This document shows, piece after piece, positions 1-7,820 of a stretch of 64,000 nucleotides of DNA (positions are counted from its first letter, which is position 1; every line of letters starts with the position of its first letter). Below the pieces are notes generated by a model. The model made no database searches and was not told the DNA's origin. It saw only the letters and a list, made by a program, of their open reading frames with translations. The translations under genes were made by a program, and so were the position numbers. The stretch comes from Marinospirillum perlucidum. GTDB taxonomy: Bacteria > Pseudomonadota > Gammaproteobacteria > Pseudomonadales > Halomonadaceae. The DNA lies in assembly GCF_003336805.1 (NCBI RefSeq), contig NZ_QFWJ01000005.1, forward strand, positions 62,001-126,000, written 5' to 3'.

Positions 1-260
1 CTGCTGAAGGGCTGCAAGAGGTTCGTGATGCCGTGGGCTGCCCACATTGTCAGCAGACTGGCTATTCCGGGCGGATCGGTCTTTATGAACTCGTTCCCAT
101 TAATGCCAGTCTGGCCGACAAGATTCACGAGGGGGCGGCTGAGGCTGAAATGGCCCGGGAAGTTTTTCAGGAGTGGCCGGACCTGCTGGCTGCCGGGGTG
201 GAACGTATCGCCCGGGGAGAAACCACCCTGGAAGATGTCCTGCGCGTGACCCGGAGTTAA
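1..260 (+). CDS. gspE: Type II secretion ATPase GspE, C-terminal fragment
   Basis: This is the last 85 or so codons of the hexameric cytoplasmic ATPase that powers type II secretion; the frame opens at base 3 and the gene begins outside the window. The visible part holds the second half of the zinc-binding tetracysteine motif (GCPHCQQTGYSGRIGLYE), which is diagnostic of the GspE/PilB C-terminal domain. It then runs through a helical tail ending in LEDVLRVTRS. GspF follows after 3 bases, and all the pseudopilin genes follow in order, so GspE is preferred over a type IV pilus ATPase. The Walker motifs lie outside the window. Confidence 0.93.
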   Translation, partial: AEGLQEVRDAVGCPHCQQTGYSGRIGLYELVPINASLADKIHEGAAEAEMAREVFQEWPDLLAAGVERIARGETTLEDVLRVTRS

Positions 261-263
261 TGC

Positions 264-1481
264 ATGGATTCCTTTCGTTATCAGGCGTTGGATCGTCAAG
301 GCAAAACCCAGAAGGGGGTGCTGGAAGCCGATAGTGAACGTCATGCGCGTCAGCTCTTGCGTGATCGTGGACTCTTTCCCCGCAAGGTGGAAATCAGTCA
401 CGGCAAAGCCGAGCGGACGAGCCCTACCCGGTCGGCAGCCGGTCATCTGAGTCATGATCAGAAAACCCTGTTTACCCGCCAACTAGCTACCCTGGTTGCC
501 GCGGGTTTGCCCCTGGAAAACGCTCTGGAAACCCTGAGCAAGCAGGCGGAAACCGACAAGCAACGCAGTCTTCTCCTGGGACTGCGCACCCGGGTGCGCG
601 AAGGCCACAGCCTGGCGGATAGCCTGAAAGCCTGGCCGCAAACCTTCCAATCACTCTATATCGCCCTGGTTGCAGCCGGGGAAAAAGCCGGACGTCTGGA
701 TCAGGTACTGCAGCGTCTAGCCGATTATCTGGAAACCACCCAGAAGCAACGTCAGAAAGCCGGTATGGCGCTGGTTTACCCCGTCTTGTTGACCCTGGTT
801 TCACTGGGGATCGTGATTGCCCTGATGACCTTTGTCGTGCCTCGGATTGTCAGCCAGTTCGATCATGCCGGGCAGACTCTTCCCGCTATCACCCGGGCCC
901 TGATCTGGATTAGTGATACCCTGAGAGACTGGGGGCTGCTCTTGGCCTGCCTGCTTGTGGGCGGATTCTTGCTGGTGCGTTTTTTACTCAGCAAACCCCG
1001 ATTGCGTCTGGCCTGGCATCGCAGGCAACTCAGCCTGCCATTGGTAGGCAAGCTGGGGCGGGCTTTGAATACCGCGCGTCTGGCGCGAACAGTTGCCATT
1101 CTCACCGGCAGTGGTATCCCCCTGCTCGAAGCCCTCAAGGTGGCGCGGCAAACCCTGGGCAATCTCTATATGCAACAAAAGGTGGAAGGCATCATTGATC
1201 AGGTTCGTGAGGGGGTGAGCCTGCACCGCGCACTGGAAGCCAGTGAGGAGTTCCCGCCGATGATGGTTTATATGGTGGCCAGCGGCGAAGCCAGTGGTGA
1301 ATTGGATCAGATGTTGACCCGGGTCGCTGATTTGCAGGATGGCGAATTTCAACAAAAAGTGGATGTCAGTCTGGCCTTGTTTGAACCCCTGATGATTCTG
1401 TTCATGGGGGGCGTGGTGCTGACGATCGTGCTGGCGATCCTCTTGCCGATTATGCAGTTGAATGATGTGCTCAACCTCTAG
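264..1481 (+). CDS. gspF: Type II secretion inner-membrane platform protein GspF
   Basis: GspF is the polytopic inner-membrane platform protein that couples the GspE ATPase to pseudopilus assembly. The protein is 405 residues, the usual length. It has the duplicated T2SSF domain: the first copy carries FTRQLATLVAAGLPLENALE (about 71-90) and the second carries ARLARTVAILTGSGIPLLEALK (about 271-292). Hydrophobic spans lie near 172-192, 220-238 and at the C-terminus. ATG at 264 starts three bases after the gspE stop, so the two are translationally coupled. The stop overlaps an alternative GTG for gspG that I did not use. Confidence 0.96.
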   Translation: MDSFRYQALDRQGKTQKGVLEADSERHARQLLRDRGLFPRKVEISHGKAERTSPTRSAAGHLSHDQKTLFTRQLATLVAAGLPLENALETLSKQAETDKQRSLLLGLRTRVREGHSLADSLKAWPQTFQSLYIALVAAGEKAGRLDQVLQRLADYLETTQKQRQKAGMALVYPVLLTLVSLGIVIALMTFVVPRIVSQFDHAGQTLPAITRALIWISDTLRDWGLLLACLLVGGFLLVRFLLSKPRLRLAWHRRQLSLPLVGKLGRALNTARLARTVAILTGSGIPLLEALKVARQTLGNLYMQQKVEGIIDQVREGVSLHRALEASEEFPPMMVYMVASGEASGELDQMLTRVADLQDGEFQQKVDVSLALFEPLMILFMGGVVLTIVLAILLPIMQLNDVLNL

Positions 1482-1504
1482 TGTGTAAACCGAAGGAAGA
1501 AAAA

Positions 1505-1936
1505 ATGCAGCAAGTCAAAAAAAACAAGGGTTTCACCCTCTTGGAAGTGATGGTGGTGCTGGTCATTATCGGCCTGCTGGTTGCGATCGTGGCGCCCAAT
1601 GTTCTGGATAACCAGGACAAGGCCATGGTGCAAAAAGCCAAGGCCGATCTGGCCAGCCTGGAGCAGGCACTGGAAATGTATCGTCTGGATAACTTCAATT
1701 ACCCCACCAGTGAACAAGGCCTGGATGCACTGGTTACTAAGCCCACCCTGGCTCCGCAACCGGATAACTACCGCGAGAATGGCTATATCCGCCGCTTGCC
1801 GACTGATCCCTGGGGCAATGACTACCAATACCGTCAACCGGGAGAACACGGCCGCGTGGATATCTACTCCCTGGGGGCGGATGGTCGTGAAGGCGGCGAA
1901 GATCTGAATGCCGATGTCGGCAACTGGGAACTCTAG
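1505..1936 (+). CDS. gspG: Major pseudopilin GspG
   Basis: GspG is the major subunit of the periplasmic pseudopilus. ATG 1505 is chosen over an upstream GTG at 1481 because an AAGGAAG ribosome site lies just upstream and the leader is then short and basic (MQQVKKNKG). The prepilin peptidase site is KG^FTLLE, with Glu at mature position 5, followed by a long hydrophobic helix. The C-terminal half carries the GspG signature LPTDPWGNDYQY and an Asp-rich end (GADGREGGEDLNADVGNW) that in the family binds calcium. At 143 residues it has the normal length. Confidence 0.96.
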   Translation: MQQVKKNKGFTLLEVMVVLVIIGLLVAIVAPNVLDNQDKAMVQKAKADLASLEQALEMYRLDNFNYPTSEQGLDALVTKPTLAPQPDNYRENGYIRRLPTDPWGNDYQYRQPGEHGRVDIYSLGADGREGGEDLNADVGNWEL

Positions 1937-1947
1937 GTCATCTCTTG

Positions 1948-2448
1948 ATGTTGCCTCGGTCCCGCCAGGCAGGCTTTACCCTGCTGGAAATGATGGTGGT
2001 GATTTTTATCCTGGCTTTGACTGCCTCACTGACCCTGCTCACGCTGGGACGTAATGATCAGAGTCAGGTTGACAGCCAGGCGCGGCAGTTATTGACCGAT
2101 TTTACCTTTGCCCGGGATCTGGCTTTGAATTCTTCACGGCTGGTGGGCTGGCATAGCGATGCTGAGGGGTATTATTTTTCCCGGCGTAGCTCTCGGGGAG
2201 ATTGGGAAAAATACACCAGTCGCGGTTTGCCGCAACGTCGCTGGCCGGAAGGACTGATCCTGGTGGGCAGCGATAGCCCGGAAAACCCAACAGCAGAGCA
2301 CCTTGAGCAGCCTCGTCTGGTTTTCTTTCCCAGTGGTGCCCTGACGCCAGCCCGCCTGACGCTGCAGTTGGGGGAGGCCCGTCGCAGCCTGCAGGTTGCC
2401 GCCAGCAGGCTGGAATTGCTGGATCGGGAGGCAGCGGATGAAGACTAG
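1948..2448 (+). CDS. gspH: Minor pseudopilin GspH
   Basis: GspH is a minor pseudopilin of the type II secretion pseudopilus. The start is the ATG at 1948, directly after a TTG at 1945 that could also serve. The leader is short, with processing site AG^FTLLE, Glu5 and a hydrophobic helix. The globular part (STRAND-rich, with a central GDWEKYTSRGLPQRRWPEG segment) is poorly conserved, as usual for this family. It lies between gspG and gspI, and its last 11 bases overlap gspI. The assignment rests on prepilin features plus position. Confidence 0.9.
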   Translation: MLPRSRQAGFTLLEMMVVIFILALTASLTLLTLGRNDQSQVDSQARQLLTDFTFARDLALNSSRLVGWHSDAEGYYFSRRSSRGDWEKYTSRGLPQRRWPEGLILVGSDSPENPTAEHLEQPRLVFFPSGALTPARLTLQLGEARRSLQVAASRLELLDREAADED

Positions 2449-2809
2449 TCATCAGGAGGGCATGACTCTGGTCGAGGTGCTGGTGGCCCTGTTTATTCTG
2501 GCGTTGCTGGCGGGTATGGCCAATCAGGTGGTGACTCGCGCGGTGGATGTGCGTCTGGCTGCTGAAGAGCGCTCACTGGCACAGCTCTGTGCCGACAACC
2601 TACTGATGGCCCGCCTGATCGAAAAGGATGTCTGGCCGGAGCTGGGACGCGAGGAAGGTGAGCAGACCTATGCCGGTCAAACCTGCTATTGGCTGCTGGA
2701 AGTACAGGGAACACCGCTGCCCACGATGAGACGCCTGGATATCAGCGTTTTTGCCAGTGATGAGCGCAGCTACCAGCTGGCGCGGGTTTCCGGTTTTGTG
2801 GGGCAATAG
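2438..2809 (+). CDS. gspI: Minor pseudopilin GspI
   Basis: GspI is a minor pseudopilin that forms the pseudopilus tip complex with GspJ and GspK. ATG 2438 overlaps the end of gspH; the reading frame is open further upstream but that part has no prepilin leader. The leader MKTSHQEG is followed by MTLVEVLVALFILALLAG, with Glu5. The mature part keeps the NxL(x)A / CYWLLEV style of GspI. The length of 123 residues is typical. One base separates its stop from the gspJ ATG. Confidence 0.93.
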   Translation: MKTSHQEGMTLVEVLVALFILALLAGMANQVVTRAVDVRLAAEERSLAQLCADNLLMARLIEKDVWPELGREEGEQTYAGQTCYWLLEVQGTPLPTMRRLDISVFASDERSYQLARVSGFVGQ

Positions 2810-2810
2810 C

Positions 2811-3437
2811 ATGCAAGACGGGCAAAAGGGTTTTACTCTGGTTGAAGTTCTGGTGGCCCTGGCCTTGATGGCAGCCCTGGCCGTAGGACTCACCCTGGTC
2901 GTGACCCAGGTGCTGGATGCCCGCAATCAATTGAGTGAAGTGCGTGCTAACGGGCGGGATGGCGTGGTCAGTTTTCTGACCCGTGTCGATCGCCAGCTAA
3001 GCCAGTTGGTGCCTCGCCAGATTCATCTGGCCGGGGAAAAGGTTGGTGACGGAGGTTTGGAAATCAAGCCGGCAAGCCGGGAGCTAAGCTGGGTGAGTGG
3101 CGGTCAATGGGCCTTGCCTCTGGAGGACTATTCGACCCGCTTGCGTCTCTGGCGAGTCCGCTGGGAAGAGGAGAGTCAAACCCTCTATCTGGAGACCTCG
3201 GGCCTTTTGGATGCGGTGGAGGAGCGGATCTGGACAGCGGCCGATCAATTGCACGGGGTGATGGCGGTGGATTGGGCTTTCTACTACCCGCCTGCCTGGC
3301 AGCCCGACCCGGTAGCCGGCAGTTTGCCAAGCGGTGTGCGCTTGCAACTGACGCGGGAAGAAGGGGAGTATCAGCGCCTGACCCTGCTGCCTGAAGTCCG
3401 GCGAGCCCGGCCAGCCACGACGGGAGCAGGTCAATGA
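2811..3437 (+). CDS. gspJ: Minor pseudopilin GspJ
   Basis: GspJ is a tip pseudopilin of type II secretion. ATG 2811 directly follows the gspI stop and gives the leader MQDGQKG, then FTLVEVLVALALMAALAVG with Glu5. The mature protein contains the DRQLSQLVPRQI segment and a C-terminal stretch ending PSGVRLQLTREEGEYQRLTLLPEVR, as in the GspJ family. It is 208 residues long. Its stop overlaps the gspK start by 4 bases. Confidence 0.93.
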   Translation: MQDGQKGFTLVEVLVALALMAALAVGLTLVVTQVLDARNQLSEVRANGRDGVVSFLTRVDRQLSQLVPRQIHLAGEKVGDGGLEIKPASRELSWVSGGQWALPLEDYSTRLRLWRVRWEEESQTLYLETSGLLDAVEERIWTAADQLHGVMAVDWAFYYPPAWQPDPVAGSLPSGVRLQLTREEGEYQRLTLLPEVRRARPATTGAGQ

Positions 3438-4486
3438 AGGCTTCTCGGCAGGAGGGAATGGCGCTCTTGGCTGTTCTCATGATTCTGGTGGTGGTCACCC
3501 TGGCTTTGACCCAGATGCAGGGAGCCAGCCGTCAGGATCTCGAGCGCCTGGATCAGCGTCGCAGTCAGCTACAGGGGCGTGCCTATATGCTGGGTGCGGA
3601 AACCCTGGCCCGTCAGGTACTGACGGATAGCCGTATCCGTGAGCAGCCGCGTTGGTGGAATACCCTGCGGGGAGAGCCAGTGCCCTATCCGGTGGATGAA
3701 GGGCTGTTAACCCTGACCGTGACGGATCTGCGCGGCTGTTTCAATCTCAATCATCTGGCCGGACTGGAAACCCAGGAAGCCAGTTTCGATTTACAACAGC
3801 TTCTGCCCTGGCGACTTTATATCAATCACCTGGAGCAGACTTCGAGCTGGCTGAAGGATTTGTCCCGTGAAGTTTTTCTGGACCAGTTGCGCGATTGGGT
3901 CGACAGTAATAACGAAGCGCTGGAATTTGGTGCTGAAACCGGCCAGTACCTGCTGGCTGACCCACCCAGGGTAGCTGCCAACCAGCCACTGGTGGATCTG
4001 AGTGAAGTCAACTGGCTGCAGCCGGAAAATCGTGAGCGTTTTCGCCACTTGCCGGCCGGTCTCTGTGTACTGCCGGACACAGGCTTGCGTTTAAATATCA
4101 ATACCCTGCCACAAGAGCAGTTGCCGCTTTTGTGGGCACTGATGGAAGGTCAGGTACCCAGGGCCGCTTTGGAGGACTGGTGGCATGAGCGGCCGGAAGT
4201 GGGCTATGACCAGTTGGAAACCTTCTGGACCGACCTGGGCGAGAACTTTCTGCCCCAGGACCTGGCCTGGAAGCAAAGAGTGGCTGCCCGGCTGATGTTT
4301 GTCAGTGATTACTATCGGGTCAGTATTGAAATGAACCTGAATCAGCGTGAAATGGTGTTTGAAAGTGATATCTACCTGGGGCCTGATGCCGAAACCCAGG
4401 TTTATGCGCGTCGCTGGGGGCCGGTTGATGGCCGGGTGACCCTGCAGGATCAATTGCCGGATGAAGAGGCAGCGGCACAAGACTAG
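3434..4486 (+). CDS. gspK: Minor pseudopilin GspK
   Basis: GspK is the large tip pseudopilin that caps the pseudopilus with GspI and GspJ. The leader MKASRQEG is followed by MALLAVLMILVVVTLALTQM. Mature position 5 is Ala, not Glu, which is the family hallmark. The rest is the SAM-like/alpha domain, including DLRGCFNLNHL (about 97-107) and a second LRLNINTLP. At 350 residues it has the usual length. It overlaps gspJ by 4 bases. Confidence 0.95.
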   Translation: MKASRQEGMALLAVLMILVVVTLALTQMQGASRQDLERLDQRRSQLQGRAYMLGAETLARQVLTDSRIREQPRWWNTLRGEPVPYPVDEGLLTLTVTDLRGCFNLNHLAGLETQEASFDLQQLLPWRLYINHLEQTSSWLKDLSREVFLDQLRDWVDSNNEALEFGAETGQYLLADPPRVAANQPLVDLSEVNWLQPENRERFRHLPAGLCVLPDTGLRLNINTLPQEQLPLLWALMEGQVPRAALEDWWHERPEVGYDQLETFWTDLGENFLPQDLAWKQRVAARLMFVSDYYRVSIEMNLNQREMVFESDIYLGPDAETQVYARRWGPVDGRVTLQDQLPDEEAAAQD

Positions 4487-4511
4487 TTGCTGCCTGGAAG
4501 GAGGATTCAAG

Positions 4512-5630
4512 ATGCAAGGCATAGAAGCCTTGGCTTTTAACAAGTCGGCACAGACCGGGCAGCTACTCGTGCGCCTGGCGGTGGATGCCGAGGCCGATGA
4601 CTACTGGTGGCTGCCGGAGGCTTCAGCGCCTCGGCGGCTCAGTATCGAAGAGGCTGCTGAAATGAGCCATCGCCAACCGGCCCAGGTTCTTCTGGATACT
4701 CGCGGAGTGCGCCTGGATTGGGTGGAACTACCTCCCGGTGTCAAACCAGCTGAAGCCAGCTTACTGCTTGAAGAGCATCTCAGCCAAAGCCTGGAGGAGG
4801 TGGAAATCCTGCCCCTGAAAAAGCAGGGACGCCAGCTGCTAGTGGCAACCCTGGATCGGCAACAGGCTGAGAGCTGGCGTGAAAGAATGCAGGCTAGCCA
4901 TCTGCGAGTCGGACGCTGGTTGCCCGAAGCCCTGGCCTTTGCCCAGGCCAGCCCGGAAGAGGATCTGGTGATCAGTGAAGGAGGCCGGATCTGGCGCTAC
5001 TGCGCCCGCGAGCAGCAAGTCCTGCAAATGCCGCCAGCCCTCTATGCACAAATGGCCTGGTCGCACTCCCTGACGCCCTGGGCTTCGAGTGATCTGCCCG
5101 GTGGTGCCCTGACGCCTTTTCTGGGTCAACACCTGCCACCGCGCATCAATCTCTGGCCGAGTGCCGCCTGGCGTGCCTGGCTGGCCCCCTTGAAGGCACT
5201 CAAAGGTCTGAAAAAACAGGGGCGCACTGCTCTACCCTGGGCCCTGCTGGTTTGCCTGCTGTTGGGGCAGTGGATTCTGGGCAGTCTGCAGGATGGATCC
5301 GAGGCGACAGGCCAGCGTTTACAGCAATTAAGCCAGCAACTGACCGGTCGCCAGCTGGAACCCCAGGCTTTGCAGGCTGAGGTGACGGCTCGTGTGCAAG
5401 CCCTGCAGGCACAGCAGCAATGGCAACAGACCCGTCAGCTAGCCTGGCAGACTCTGGCCGAAGAGCTGCAAGCCTTTCCCGGGCTGGAAGTGACTCGTCT
5501 GCAACTCAACCGTGAGGGTATTCGGGTGGAACTGGCTGGTGTACAAGCCGAGGATCGGGTCGCTCTGCGTGCAATTGAGGGACGCTGGCAATTTGATCAG
5601 GAACGGGCTATTTGGGAGAAAAACTTATGA
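4512..5630 (+). CDS. gspL: Type II secretion assembly protein GspL
   Basis: GspL is a bitopic inner-membrane protein that links the cytoplasmic GspE ATPase to periplasmic GspM. ATG 4512 is chosen because the strong ribosome site GGAAGGAGG lies about 10 bases upstream; the reading frame is open before it but carries nothing GspL-like. The cytoplasmic actin-like region occupies about residues 1-240. One membrane span (LPWALLVCLLLGQWILGSL) lies near 249-267, followed by a periplasmic coiled-coil and ferredoxin-like domain. The gspM ATG overlaps the stop. Confidence 0.92.
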   Translation: MQGIEALAFNKSAQTGQLLVRLAVDAEADDYWWLPEASAPRRLSIEEAAEMSHRQPAQVLLDTRGVRLDWVELPPGVKPAEASLLLEEHLSQSLEEVEILPLKKQGRQLLVATLDRQQAESWRERMQASHLRVGRWLPEALAFAQASPEEDLVISEGGRIWRYCAREQQVLQMPPALYAQMAWSHSLTPWASSDLPGGALTPFLGQHLPPRINLWPSAAWRAWLAPLKALKGLKKQGRTALPWALLVCLLLGQWILGSLQDGSEATGQRLQQLSQQLTGRQLEPQALQAEVTARVQALQAQQQWQQTRQLAWQTLAEELQAFPGLEVTRLQLNREGIRVELAGVQAEDRVALRAIEGRWQFDQERAIWEKNL

Positions 5631-6064
5631 TGGCAGCCTGGAAAAGCTATTGGTCAGGACTGGAAGCCAGGGAGCAGCGCCTTTTGAAGCTGGGGCTGCC
5701 GGTGATTCTGGTGCTGGTGGTCTATTTGCTCTGGGATGCCTCTGTCCTCAAGCCGGGACCTTCGTCCTCGCCTGCTAGCCTGGATACTCAAGCCCTGGTG
5801 GAAAGACTGGAAAGTCTTCAGGGGCGTTTGCAGCCCAGGGTAGCCATGTCCGAGCGGCGCTGGCAGGCGCTGGCTGCCAGCCAGGGGCTCCAGCAGATCC
5901 GCGTCCAGGCCGAGGAGGATCGCTGGATTCTGGAGGCAGTGACCGAGCAGCCGGCCAAACTGGAACGCTTTCTTCAAGCGGCCCAGGAACGGGGGTGGTA
6001 TTGGCAGGCTGTGGACCTGCAGGGCAGCCCTCTGCAACTCAAAGTGGAATTTGTCAGTCTATGA
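5627..6064 (+). CDS. gspM: Type II secretion assembly protein GspM
   Basis: GspM is a small bitopic protein that partners GspL. A short basic cytoplasmic segment (MMAAWKSYWSGLEAREQRLLKLG) precedes one membrane span (LPVILVLVVYLLWDASV, about 24-40), then a periplasmic coiled coil and a ferredoxin-like fold. It is 145 residues, slightly short but normal. The ATG at 5627 (or the next, at 5630) overlaps the gspL stop. The family has low sequence conservation, so order in the operon is the main support. Confidence 0.88.
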   Translation: MMAAWKSYWSGLEAREQRLLKLGLPVILVLVVYLLWDASVLKPGPSSSPASLDTQALVERLESLQGRLQPRVAMSERRWQALAASQGLQQIRVQAEEDRWILEAVTEQPAKLERFLQAAQERGWYWQAVDLQGSPLQLKVEFVSL

Positions 6065-6885
6065 AAGTCGTTCAGTTCATTTTGTTGCGCTTAGCTTTTG
6101 TCTTGCTCTGTGCCTGGATTTTTGTGGTGACCTGGATTCATCAGGCCCCGGTTCCCTGGCTGTTGGAGCAGGCTCAACGGGGTTGGCTGGCCTCCTGGGT
6201 GCCACCCGCTCAAAAAAACTTGGTGAATCAGTTGTCTCCCCAGGCTTTTAACGGAACCCTGGGGGCAGGGGAGGCCAGCCAGCTTTCCCTGGCCGGTCTG
6301 CAACTGGACTCGGTGCAATGGCAGCTTTCCTGGTGGCGACTGGCCCTTTTCTGGCCCCGGTTAAGTGTGCATCTGGGTGATACCCCTCTGCCCTGGGTAT
6401 TGGAAGCAACAGCCGCGCCCTGGGGCAGTCAAGTCACCCTGCAGGCCGGTAGTCTGGAAGTCCTTCGTGGAGAAGCCCTGCCTTTGGCTCTACAGGGCCG
6501 TCTGGAGGGGCAGCTGCGTTTTATTCCCACCCTGGGAGGGGGTGTTTTTGCCTGTCAGAAGCTGGAAGGCCAGTGGCAGGGACGAGTGCGTGTGGCCAGC
6601 CCTTTGCAAGTGGATCTGGGTGAAGTACGGCTGGAGCCTGGTTGTCCCCAGTCCCAGCAATTGACCTGGACACTGGCTGCGGTCAAGCAGGATGCCCATG
6701 AGTTGCATTTGCAGGGTCAGGCAGAGGCGGGCCGCTGGTCATTTACTGCCACGGCCCAGTCGGCACAGGAGGCGCAACTGGGCAGCCTCCTGCAACTGCT
6801 GCAATGGCGGCCCACCCGCACGATTAATCAGGGTGAGTTGGCTCCGGGGCAGGAATATGAAGCTCGCGGCAGTGGGCGCTTTTAG
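6061..6885 (+). CDS. gspN: Type II secretion protein GspN
   Basis: GspN is an accessory inner-membrane protein of some type II systems, with an uncertain role. The protein is 274 residues, with an N-terminal span (FILLRLAFVLLCAWIFVVTW, about 6-25) and a periplasmic beta-rich domain. It contains WQLSWWRLALFWPRLSVHLG and two cysteines (FACQKLEG and EPGCPQS) that could pair. The ATG overlaps the gspM TGA. This is the last gene of the operon; the next gene is convergent. The call rests on topology and position after gspM. Confidence 0.82.
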   Translation: MKVVQFILLRLAFVLLCAWIFVVTWIHQAPVPWLLEQAQRGWLASWVPPAQKNLVNQLSPQAFNGTLGAGEASQLSLAGLQLDSVQWQLSWWRLALFWPRLSVHLGDTPLPWVLEATAAPWGSQVTLQAGSLEVLRGEALPLALQGRLEGQLRFIPTLGGGVFACQKLEGQWQGRVRVASPLQVDLGEVRLEPGCPQSQQLTWTLAAVKQDAHELHLQGQAEAGRWSFTATAQSAQEAQLGSLLQLLQWRPTRTINQGELAPGQEYEARGSGRF

Positions 6886-6922
6886 GTTGGCAGCCCCGCA
6901 TGGCAGGGCTGGAGCTCCGTCC

Positions 6923-7762
6923 CTAGCTTTTCTTTACCCAGGCGGCCTGGAAAAGACGCACGCGACCAGCTTGTAAATTTTGCATCAGGTTTTTGCCCAT
7001 CTGCACAAAACGTGGCCCGAAAATTAGCTGAGGGGTGAGGATCTGGGTCTGGCCACGGGCTTCACGCTCGGTATGTTTCTTACGCCAGGCCAGGGCCTCG
7101 TCAGTGACTTCTTCTTCAAAGCGGCACTCAAAACCGGTTTTTTCCAGAAGCTGACGTAATTCTGCCGGGGTTTTCAGATGGCTCTGCTCATCGGATTCCG
7201 CCCAGGGCACCGGATAATCCAGTGGCTCCTTGTTTTCACCCTTGAGAACTTCATGCAGCAGCAGTTGTCCGCCGGGTCTAAGCACCCGGTGGATTTCAGC
7301 CAGGCCCTGTTCCAGATCCGGCAGGTTCATCAGGGTATGCTGACTCCAGGCGGCAGCAAATTCCTCGTCTTCCAGAGGCAGTTGCTGGGCATCACAGCAG
7401 ATAAACTGGCTGCGCGCATCCAGCCCCGTGGCTTGGCTTAGCCAGCGGGCGACTTCAATAAAAGGTGGGGTGATGTCCACGCCGACCAGCTGAACGCCAT
7501 ATTCAGCTTCCAGCAAGCGACTGCTACCTCCGGTGCCGCAACCGACATCCAGAATCCGCTGGCCGGGTTGCAATTCAGCCCGATCAGCCAACTGGCGGCT
7601 GGCTTTTCGCCCTCCCACGTGTAGCTGGTCGATCGCTGCCAGATCATCGGGGTTGAGCTGTTGCGGATTCAGGCCCTCGGCAATCAGGGCTTCTTTCAAG
7701 CGTTCAGCCAGGCTGTCATCAGCGTAGTGTTGACTTAAATCCTGAGAGGCAGTGGCTTTCAT
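6923..7762 (-). CDS. SAM-dependent class I methyltransferase (substrate unknown)
   Basis: This is a 279-residue cytoplasmic methyltransferase. The SAM-binding motif I is ILDVGCGTGG, followed by GVDITPPFI (motif II region), CCDAQQLPLEDEEF and the HRVLRPGGQLLLHEV motif. The overall build resembles the UbiE and sarcosine/dimethylglycine methyltransferase group, including an N-terminal YADDSLAERLKEALI helix, but I cannot name the substrate. ATG 7762 is preferred over a longer in-frame start at 7816, because an AAGGATA ribosome site precedes it and the longer start would overlap the gabD terminator. It is convergent with gspN. Confidence 0.75.
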   Translation of the reverse strand: MKATASQDLSQHYADDSLAERLKEALIAEGLNPQQLNPDDLAAIDQLHVGGRKASRQLADRAELQPGQRILDVGCGTGGSSRLLEAEYGVQLVGVDITPPFIEVARWLSQATGLDARSQFICCDAQQLPLEDEEFAAAWSQHTLMNLPDLEQGLAEIHRVLRPGGQLLLHEVLKGENKEPLDYPVPWAESDEQSHLKTPAELRQLLEKTGFECRFEEEVTDEALAWRKKHTEREARGQTQILTPQLIFGPRFVQMGKNLMQNLQAGRVRLFQAAWVKKS

Positions 7763-7780
7763 AACGGCAATATCCTTCAC

Positions 7781-7811
7781 AAAGAAAAAAGGCAAGGCCG
7801 GGGGCCTTGCC
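7781..7811 (-). terminator. Rho-independent terminator after gabD
   Basis: On the minus strand, a perfect 9-bp stem (GGCAAGGCC / GGCCTTGCC) with a 3-base loop is followed by a T-rich run (complement of 7781-7790). It lies 10 bases after the gabD stop and just before the methyltransferase start, so the methyltransferase probably has separate or read-through transcription. Confidence 0.9.
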
Positions 7812-7820
7812 TGCAAGCGA

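Noticed and set aside
1-6885. Type IV pilus operon instead of type II secretion
   Set aside because: The order E-F-G-H-I-J-K-L-M-N, a GspG C-terminus and the Glu-less GspK are specific to type II secretion.
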